Positions 33,015-41,824 of a stretch of 41,824 nucleotides of DNA are shown here, in pieces. A program made the position numbers and the translations under genes. This stretch comes from an uncultured Planctomycetaceae bacterium (lineage in GTDB: Bacteria; Planctomycetota; Planctomycetia; Pirellulales; UBA1268), in the NCBI GenBank assembly GCA_903919035.1, contig CAIXGY010000192.1, positions 1 to 41,824 on the forward strand. The letters run 5' to 3'. Numbering within the stretch: position 1 is the stretch's first letter; every line of letters starts with the position of its first letter. Under the pieces are notes generated by a model. It was given only the letters and a program-made list of their open reading frames with translations, had not been told where the DNA came from and did no database searches.

Positions 33015-33043
33015 ACTATGACCGGCCGCCTCCGCCGGGTCAA
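33015..33043 (-). promoter_or_regulatory. Sigma-70-type promoter of the putative glycosyltransferase
   Basis: On the minus strand: TTGACC (33043-33038), 17-bp spacer, CATAGT (33020-33015). Four to five matches in each box, with optimal spacing. The leader to 32987 would be about 20 nt. Confidence 0.5.
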
Positions 33044-33132
33044 CGCCATTGCAGCCCGTCACACGGGCCTGCGGGCCGCGTCGCGGGGCGGGCTCGCCAT
33101 GCCATGCGGGACGGCCGAATCGCTGCCGCTCG

Positions 33133-33162
33133 TTGAAGTCTCGCGGGCCCCCGTGCTACCCT
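33133..33162 (+). promoter_or_regulatory. Candidate promoter of carB
   Basis: TTGAAG (33133-33138), 18-bp spacer, TACCCT (33157-33162). The leader would be ~30 nt and includes the T-rich tract TTTGTTTTTTC (33170-33180). No Shine-Dalgarno sequence precedes the ATG at 33200. The -10 match is modest. Confidence 0.35.
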
Positions 33163-33199
33163 CGGGAAATTTGTTTTTTCGGCCCCCACGCAGCCAGCC

Positions 33200-36470
<3,271 letters not shown>

Positions 36471-36481
<11 letters not shown>

Positions 36482-36932
36482 TCCGGCTTCGGCCCGGGCG
36501 GAAAGTCAGGCTGCGGTCGGCCGACGCGTCGCCGACGCGTTCACGAGCTCGCCAGGCCGCGAGGAGGATCAGGGAGAACGGTACCCACCAGATCACGTCG
36601 TTGGTCGGGAGCGTGACTCCGAAGGCCGGCGGCACGTCGCCCCGCACCAGGCCCATCACGTAGCCCAGCGGACCGAAGATCTTGCCGAGCAGGCCGACGA
36701 GCACGATCGGCCAGTGCCGCAGCGGGTCGGTGGCGGCGGCGAGATACCCGATGCCGTACACGCCCACGATCATCCCCACGCACTGCCAGATGAAGGGGTA
36801 GTTCGGCTGGTCGAGGCCGGTGAGGTCGAAGAGCCAATTCGGCACGGCCACCGTCAGGCCGCCCCAAACCAGGTTGTAGATTCCGGCTGCGGTGAGCACG
36901 CGGCCCATCCAGGCGGGGGCGGAACTCGTCAT
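36471..36932 (-). CDS. Small four-helix membrane protein, unknown function
   Basis: A 153-residue hydrophobic protein with about four membrane helices (near 10-30, 45-65, 72-95, 115-135) and a charged C-terminus. Segments such as [42 protein letters not shown] and [13 protein letters not shown] recall small uncharacterised planctomycete/Bacteroidetes membrane proteins. I do not recognise a function. The start at 36932 has a GAGGAG site upstream. The gene overlaps the carB 3' end by 11 bp in convergent orientation. Confidence 0.65.
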
Positions 36933-37020
36933 GCAGGCACTCCTCGTGTCGGCGGCACCCGCCGGTATGGAGAACCGCAGGGCGGCAGCGGCACCAACAG
37001 GGCCGACGAACGCCACCGCG

Positions 37021-37026
37021 TACACT
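37021..37026 (+). promoter_or_regulatory. -10 box of rlmKL (leaderless pattern)
   Basis: TACACT ends exactly 6 nt before the ATG at 37033. No ribosome site and no clear -35. The same hexamer serves tkt at 24300-24295. Confidence 0.4.
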
Positions 37027-37032
37027 CGGGTG

Positions 37033-39492
37033 ATGAACGTCGCCTTTCCCGCCGTCTCCGTGGTGCCGCGGCCGCTGCCGGCCCCCGTGATCGACGAGCC
37101 TCCGCGGCCGACGGCCAGGACGCTCGAGGGGCTCGAATGGGTGCTGGCGAGGGAACTGGAGGCCCTCGGGGCCGTGGATCTGCGGATCGGCCGGCGAACC
37201 GTCGAGTTTTCGTGCCGGCCCGGAGTCGAGCGGGAAACCCTCTACCGGGCGGTGCTCGAGTGCCGCACGGCGATCCGGATCCTCGAACCGCTCGGGCGGT
37301 TTCGCGTCGATTCCCCCGGCGCCCTCCACCGGGCGCTGCAGGACGTGGACTGGACCGAGCAGCTCCGGGCGTCGGACACGCTCCGCGTCGATGCCGCGAT
37401 CCACGACACGTTCCTCACGCACTCCCTGTATGCCGCGCAGCTCGTGAAGGATGCGGTCGTCGATCAACTGCGAACGCCCAGCGGCAAGCGACCGAGCGTC
37501 CAGTTGCGAGGCGCGACCCTGCGGCTCGCCCTGCACCTCGTGGGCGACGTGGCGACGATCTTCCGCGATGCGGCGGGCCGGTCCCTCCACCAGCGCGGTT
37601 GGCGGATGGGCGACGTCGAAGCGCCACTGTCGGAGGTGCTCGCGGCGGGTATCCTCGCGATCGCAGGCTGGTGGAGGCCGGGTGAGAAGGGGGCCGCGGG
37701 TGACGAGTCGATCCTGGACCCGATGTGCGGGTCGGGCACGCTCGTGATCGAGGCCGCCACGATTGCGGCCGGCATGGCACCCGGGTTGTGGCGGGCGCGG
37801 CGGCAGGCCCATGGCTTCTTCCGGTTCCGCGACTGCGATCGGTCGCTCGCCGATCGGCTGGTCACCGAACTCGATGCCCGCGTTCGTGATCCGTCGAGCC
37901 CGTTCTCCGCGAGTGACCTCGATCCCCGCGCGGTGGAAGCCGCACGAGCCTGTGCCGCGGCGGCCGGCGTCGAGCGGTGCATCGCCATCGAGCAGAAGCA
38001 CTTCGAGGATGTCAGGCCCGGGGGGGCGCCCGGCCTCGTCGTCACGAATCCGCCCTACGGCGAGCGGCTGCCGCTGCCGCGGTCCGGCGCGCTCTTTCGT
38101 CGTCTCGGTGACTGGCTCGTGCATCGCTGCGGCGGCTGGCGAGCCGCGATCCTCGCCGCCGACACGCCCGCCGTGCAGCAACTCGGCCTGCGGCCGGAGC
38201 ACCGCGTGCCGCTCAGGAACGGCCCGATCGCCTGCCGGCTCGTGGAACTCACCATCCGAGACCGACCATCCCCCAACCCACCCCAGGTCGAAGGCCGGGA
38301 CGCGACGATCGACCGGCCGCTCACCTCGGCCGCTGGCGGGAGCCCCATCGGTCCCACCGCCGCCAGCCGGGATCGGGGCGAGGATGCCGAGCGCGGGGCG
38401 ATGGTGCCCCAGCGAGGCGACTCGCACCGCCCCGGCGTCGACGGCGCACCTGACGCGGCGCCTCCCGTCCACGCGGGCGACATCGCGCCCGGCGCACCTC
38501 GCCCCGGACGACCACGCGCGCGGACGACCGCCGACCAGATCGGCGATTTCCGCCGCCGGCTCGCCAAGCGGTTCAAGCATCTCGCCAAGTGGGCGCGGCG
38601 GCAGGGCATCGAGGCCTTCCGCATCTACGACCGGGACATTCCCGAGATCCCGCTGGTCATCGACTGGTACGCCGGCTGGCTCCATCTGGCGGAGTTCGAC
38701 CGGCCGCACGAACGGAGCGTGATCGAACACGACGTGTGGCTCGACCGGATGGTCGAGGCCGCGGCCGCCGAATTCGGCGTGCCGCCGCACCGCGTGTTCC
38801 TCAAGTCGCGGCGGCGGCAGCGGGGTGGCACGCAGTACGGCAAGGTGGACGATCGTGCCGCCACGCTCTGGGTGAAAGAGGGCGGCCTCGAGTTCCAGGT
38901 GAATCTGTCGGACTACCTCGACACGGGCTTGTTCCTCGACCACCGCACCACCCGCGGGTTGGTCCGCGAGGAGGCCGCCGGCAAACGCTTCCTGAACCTG
39001 TTCGGCTACACGGGAAGCTTCTCGGTGTATGCTGCCGCGGGCGGCGCGGTCGAGACGACCAGCGTGGATCTCTCAAACACGTACCTCGACTGGACCCGCT
39101 CGAATCTCGCCCGCAACGGCTTCAAGGACGCCGGCCGTCATCGCACCGTCCGTGACGAGGCCCGCGCCTACCTCGAGCACCGCGCCCGGCGCGGAGAGCC
39201 CCCCTTCGACCTCGTGGTGTGCGACCCGCCGACGCACTCGCGGTCCGCGAAGAGCACGGAGCCGTGGGAGGTGGAACGCGATCACGCCGAGCTTCTCGAC
39301 CTCGTGGCGGCGAACCTCGCGCCCGGCGGCGTCGTCTGGTTTTCGACGAACGTGCGGCGCTTCCATCTCGCGACGGACCGCATCGAGTCGCGGTTCGCGA
39401 TCCGCGACATGACGGCGCGGACGATTCCCGAGGATTTTCGCGACGCGCGACCGCATCGGGCCTGGAGGCTGGCGAAAAAAGACGCGGTTTGA
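37033..39492 (+). CDS. rlmKL: Bifunctional 23S rRNA methyltransferase RlmKL
   Basis: An 819-residue fusion. The N-terminal RlmL part has a THUMP-like region (~25-170), the AdoMet motif DPMCGSGTLVIEAA near 236-249 and the catalytic NPPYGERLPLP near 338, for N2-methylation of 23S G2445 (E. coli numbering). The C-terminal RlmK part has a central domain, FLNLFGYTGSFSVYAAAGGA near 655 and VCDPPTHSRSAKS near 730, for m7G2069. The two are joined by a long Pro/Gly/Asp-rich linker (~410-499), which explains the length against ~700 residues in E. coli. The start at 37033 follows a -10 box directly. Confidence 0.88.
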   Translation: MNVAFPAVSVVPRPLPAPVIDEPPRPTARTLEGLEWVLARELEALGAVDLRIGRRTVEFSCRPGVERETLYRAVLECRTAIRILEPLGRFRVDSPGALHRALQDVDWTEQLRASDTLRVDAAIHDTFLTHSLYAAQLVKDAVVDQLRTPSGKRPSVQLRGATLRLALHLVGDVATIFRDAAGRSLHQRGWRMGDVEAPLSEVLAAGILAIAGWWRPGEKGAAGDESILDPMCGSGTLVIEAATIAAGMAPGLWRARRQAHGFFRFRDCDRSLADRLVTELDARVRDPSSPFSASDLDPRAVEAARACAAAAGVERCIAIEQKHFEDVRPGGAPGLVVTNPPYGERLPLPRSGALFRRLGDWLVHRCGGWRAAILAADTPAVQQLGLRPEHRVPLRNGPIACRLVELTIRDRPSPNPPQVEGRDATIDRPLTSAAGGSPIGPTAASRDRGEDAERGAMVPQRGDSHRPGVDGAPDAAPPVHAGDIAPGAPRPGRPRARTTADQIGDFRRRLAKRFKHLAKWARRQGIEAFRIYDRDIPEIPLVIDWYAGWLHLAEFDRPHERSVIEHDVWLDRMVEAAAAEFGVPPHRVFLKSRRRQRGGTQYGKVDDRAATLWVKEGGLEFQVNLSDYLDTGLFLDHRTTRGLVREEAAGKRFLNLFGYTGSFSVYAAAGGAVETTSVDLSNTYLDWTRSNLARNGFKDAGRHRTVRDEARAYLEHRARRGEPPFDLVVCDPPTHSRSAKSTEPWEVERDHAELLDLVAANLAPGGVVWFSTNVRRFHLATDRIESRFAIRDMTARTIPEDFRDARPHRAWRLAKKDAV

Positions 39493-39518
39493 CCGCGGCG
39501 TCGGGCCTGTTTTACAGT
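39489..39518 (+). promoter_or_regulatory. Promoter of the LivK-like gene (leaderless pattern)
   Basis: TTGACC (39489-39494), 18-bp spacer, TACAGT (39513-39518), then 6 nt to the ATG at 39525. The -35 overlaps the rlmKL stop codon. A start site 7 nt after the -10 would be the A of the ATG. No Shine-Dalgarno sequence is present. Confidence 0.6.
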
Positions 39519-39524
39519 CCGCTC

Positions 39525-40781
39525 ATGCTTGCGGCACCGCGGACGCCGGGGATCGTGCTACTGACGGCCCTCGCCGCCATGGTGGCCGGCTGCGGCCGAC
39601 CGGCCGACCCCACGCTCGTGAAGATCGTGTCGAGCCTGCCGCGGACCGGGTCCGCGAAGCAGCAGTCGGACACGATCGTCCGTGGCATCCGGATGGCGAT
39701 CGAGGAGGCCGGAGGTCGCGCGGGGCCGTTCCGCCTCGAATACCTCGATCTCGACGACTCGACCGCTGCGGCCGGCCAGTGGACCAGCGAGGCCGAGGCG
39801 GCCAATGCCCGCCGTGCCCTCCAGGACCCCGACGTGTGCGCGTACATCGGCACGTTCAATTCTGGGGCGGCGAAGGTCTCGATGCCGATTCTCAACCTGG
39901 GCGACCTGCTCATGGTCTCTCCGGCGAACACGGCGGTGGGGCTGACGAAGCCGGGACTCGGCGCGCCCGGTGAGCCCGACGTGTACCGTCCCACGGGCCG
40001 GCTCAACTACACGCGGGTCGTCCCCGCCGACGACCTGCAGGGGCCGCTGTCGGCCGACTGGGCGAAACAGCGGGGTGTGAAGACCGTCTACATTCTCGAC
40101 GACAACGAGGTCTACGGCAAAGGCATCGCCGACCTGTTCGACGAGCGCTGCCGCGAGATCGGCATCGAGGTGCTCGGCCACGACTCGATCGACTCCAAGG
40201 CGCAGGAATTCAAGTCGCTCATGGCCACGATCAAGGCGCGAACGCCCGACCTCGTCTACTTCGGGGGCACGACGCAGACGAAGGGCGGGCAGCTCGCCAA
40301 GGACATGGCGGGGGCCGGCATCGAGGCAGTGTTGATGGTGCCCGACGGCTGCCGCGAGCAGGTGTTCATCGACGCCGCCGGTGCCGCCAGTCTCGAGGGG
40401 CGGTGCTTCGTGACGTTCGGCGGCCTGCCCCCGGAGAAGCTCGTGGGCAAGGGGCAGGCATTCGTGGATCGCTACCGCGAGAAGTTCGGCGAGGTTCCCG
40501 AGGCCTACGCCGTCTACGGCTACGAGGCGGCCAGTGTGGCCATCCGGGCGATCGCGGCGGCGGGCCGCAAGGATCGCCGCGCGATCGCGGATGCGGCGCT
40601 CGCGATCCGCGAGTTCGACGGCGCCCTCGGGCGGTGGGGTTTCGACGCGAATGGCGACACCACCCTGCGGACCCTCACCGTCAGCGGCGTCCGCGGCGGC
40701 CGTTTCGAGTTCGAGGAGATCCTCGACGCGAACGCGGCGGAGACCGAGTCCACCCCCACGCCCGCCGAACCGTCCTCCTAG
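39525..40781 (+). CDS. Branched-chain amino acid-type ABC transporter substrate-binding lipoprotein (LivK-like)
   Basis: A 418-residue periplasmic-binding protein of the type I fold. The lipobox LAAMVAGC places the modified Cys at 23. Family segments include KIVSSLPRTGSAKQQSDTIV, then YIGTFNSGAAKVSMPILN, NYTRVVPADDLQGPLSADW, VYILDDNEVYGKGIADLF and EAYAVYGYEAASVAIRAIA. It should capture amino acids or other small ligands for the permease encoded 10 bp downstream. The ligand cannot be deduced. Family members in planctomycetes may bind amides or peptides instead. Confidence 0.88.
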   Translation: MLAAPRTPGIVLLTALAAMVAGCGRPADPTLVKIVSSLPRTGSAKQQSDTIVRGIRMAIEEAGGRAGPFRLEYLDLDDSTAAAGQWTSEAEAANARRALQDPDVCAYIGTFNSGAAKVSMPILNLGDLLMVSPANTAVGLTKPGLGAPGEPDVYRPTGRLNYTRVVPADDLQGPLSADWAKQRGVKTVYILDDNEVYGKGIADLFDERCREIGIEVLGHDSIDSKAQEFKSLMATIKARTPDLVYFGGTTQTKGGQLAKDMAGAGIEAVLMVPDGCREQVFIDAAGAASLEGRCFVTFGGLPPEKLVGKGQAFVDRYREKFGEVPEAYAVYGYEAASVAIRAIAAAGRKDRRAIADAALAIREFDGALGRWGFDANGDTTLRTLTVSGVRGGRFEFEEILDANAAETESTPTPAEPSS

Positions 40782-40791
40782 GACCGCTGCC

Positions 40792-41709
40792 GTGTCGCTG
40801 CAGTTCCTCCTCCAGCAGTGCCTGATCGGGCTCACCAACGGAGCCCTCGTCGCGCTCATCGCGCTGGGCTACACGATGGTCTATGGCATCATCCGGCTCA
40901 TCAACTTCGCCCACGGCGACCTGATCATGCTCGGCTGCTGCCTCGCGCTCTCGCTCGTGGGTGCCGCGGGCCTCGCCGGCTCCGGCCCGCTGGCCACCTG
41001 GGTGGGCGTGGTTCTGCTCGTGGCGGCCTGCGGCCTGTTCTGCGGCGGGCTCAACGTGGCCGTCGATCGCGTCGTCTACAGGCCGCTCCGCTCGGCACCC
41101 AAGCTCGCGCCCCTCGTCTCGGCGATCGGCGTCTCCTTCATCTTCATGAACGCGGGACTGTTCTGGCTGGGCCCCGCCGATCGTTCGTTCCCCGACCTGC
41201 TGCCGGCGGCGAACCTCTTTCCCGGCGGCTGGCTGCAGTTCACCACCAAGGATCTGCTCGTGCTGCTCGTGGTCGTGCCGCTGATGGTCGCGGTGACCAC
41301 CTTCGTGAAGACGACGCGGCTCGGCAAGGCGATGCGGGCGGTGTCGCAGGACCCCACGGCCGCCGCGCTCGTCGGCGTGGACGTCGATCGCGTGATCGCG
41401 AGCACGTTCTTCATCGGCGGCTTCCTGGGTGGCGCGGCGAGCGTCATCTACGGGCTCTACATCAACACCATCAGCTTCCAGATGGGGTTCACGAACGGCC
41501 TCTACGCATTCACGGCCGCGGTGCTCGGCGGCATCGGCAGTCTTCCCGGTGCCGTGGTGGGCGGCCTCGTCATCGGGCTCGTGCGGGCGCTCACGAGCGC
41601 CTACGTTGGCGAGAAGTGGACCGGCGCGGTCGTGTTCGCGATCCTGATCGTGATCCTCGTGTTCCGGCCCGAGGGTCTGCTCGGCCGCGGGACGAAGGAG
41701 AAGGTGTGA
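40792..41709 (+). CDS. Branched-chain amino acid-type ABC transporter permease (LivH-like)
   Basis: A 305-residue inner-membrane protein with about eight helices. The conserved N-terminal segment GALVALIALGYTMVYGIIRL, then INFAHGDLIMLG, is a hallmark of LivH. The cytoplasmic loop contacting the ATPase reads KAMRAVSQDPTAAALVGVD, and the C-terminal GGIGSLPGAVVGGLVIGLV is also typical. It pairs with the LivK-like protein; livM and the two ATPase genes would be expected further right. The GTG start at 40792 is 10 bp after the livK stop. Confidence 0.92.
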   Translation: MSLQFLLQQCLIGLTNGALVALIALGYTMVYGIIRLINFAHGDLIMLGCCLALSLVGAAGLAGSGPLATWVGVVLLVAACGLFCGGLNVAVDRVVYRPLRSAPKLAPLVSAIGVSFIFMNAGLFWLGPADRSFPDLLPAANLFPGGWLQFTTKDLLVLLVVVPLMVAVTTFVKTTRLGKAMRAVSQDPTAAALVGVDVDRVIASTFFIGGFLGGAASVIYGLYINTISFQMGFTNGLYAFTAAVLGGIGSLPGAVVGGLVIGLVRALTSAYVGEKWTGAVVFAILIVILVFRPEGLLGRGTKEKV

Positions 41710-41743
41710 TGGGAAGGAGTCGTGGCATGTTCATGGGTTCCGC

Positions 41744-41824
41744 TCGGGGCTGCCCACACCCTCTCGCGGAACGTTCGCCTCGGCCTTCGTGGCCTCGGCT
41801 CTCTGCATGTCCGCTGCGCTTCGA
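41744..41824 (+). repeat. Possible fourth copy of the dispersed repeat (truncated by window end)
   Basis: TCGGGGCTGCCCACACC (41744-41760) matches the inverted end of copy 2 (read as TCGGGGCTGCCCATGCC) at 15 of 17 bases. The following ~60 bases do not resemble the interior of copies 1-3. An ATG at 41709 overlapping the livH stop opens a frame to the window edge, but its product does not look like a permease, so it is not called a gene. Confidence 0.35.

Noticed and set aside
41709-41824. Start of livM overlapping the livH stop
   Set aside because: The frame from 41709 gives a Cys/Arg/Pro-rich peptide without hydrophobic helices, unlike LivM.

Overview
The window is GC-rich and densely coded on both strands, and it looks like a chromosome segment of a planctomycete (Planctomycetota, probably Pirellulales-like). 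The grounds for this are gene content and protein style, not a database search. They include a Gly/Gln-repeat protein with a conserved helical tail, a GldA / fused GldF-GldG / DUF4340 transporter set, an ECF sigma factor next to a membrane protein with a DUF1559-like pseudopilin module, a DUF1570-type HEAAH protein, and PP2C and PEGA-domain proteins. An LptD-like barrel plus an LptF/G permease indicate a lipopolysaccharide-type outer membrane. Nothing here looks like phage, a CRISPR array, a tRNA or an rRNA. The only clear mobile DNA is a broken IS4-type transposase and a family of short inverted-repeat-bounded repeats.

Layout. 1-2464: the 3' end of a GGQQ-repeat protein overlapping nadB (L-aspartate oxidase). 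2540-8856: a same-strand run of ABC ATPase, GldF-GldG fusion, DUF4340 protein and FabH-type synthase, followed by oligoendopeptidase F (8993-10801). 10802-12140: an accessory island with a transposase remnant flanked by two copies of a roughly 130-bp repeat. 12141-16060 (minus): leucyl aminopeptidase and an MMPL/RND exporter. 16207-20434 (plus): LptD-like protein and a D-2-hydroxyacid dehydrogenase, transcribed divergently from the exporter. 20534-22198: ECF sigma factor and its presumed membrane anti-sigma factor. 22208-29707 (minus): transketolase, a DUF1570-like secreted protein, a third repeat copy, a sugar isomerase/epimerase, an LptF/G permease and a PP2C phosphatase. 29903-32161 (plus): PEGA lipoprotein, PaaK-like ligase, DUF971 protein. 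32178-32987 (minus): putative glycosyltransferase. 33200-41709: carB, a small four-helix membrane protein (minus), RlmKL, and the LivK/LivH start of a branched-chain amino acid-type ABC importer, cut by the window end.

How genes work together. The envelope theme recurs: LptD, LptF/G, the MMPL exporter, the GldFG/DUF4340 complex, PEGA and LivK lipoproteins, a glycosyltransferase. Central metabolism is represented by nadB, tkt, carB and the dehydrogenase. The most interesting unit is the sigma/anti-sigma pair at 20534-22198, in which the outer part of the presumed anti-sigma factor resembles a planctomycete DUF1559 pseudopilin.

Two DNA-level patterns stand out. (i) Several starts (11056, 30537, 37033, 39525) lie exactly 6 nt after a -10-like TANNNT box and lack a Shine-Dalgarno sequence, suggesting leaderless mRNAs; other genes have clear GGAGG-type sites. 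(ii) A repeat with GGGGYTGCCCRTGCC-type ends occurs at least three times, with a possible fourth at the window end. All function calls are by motif reading; no searches were run. No stretch longer than 300 bases is without a gene.
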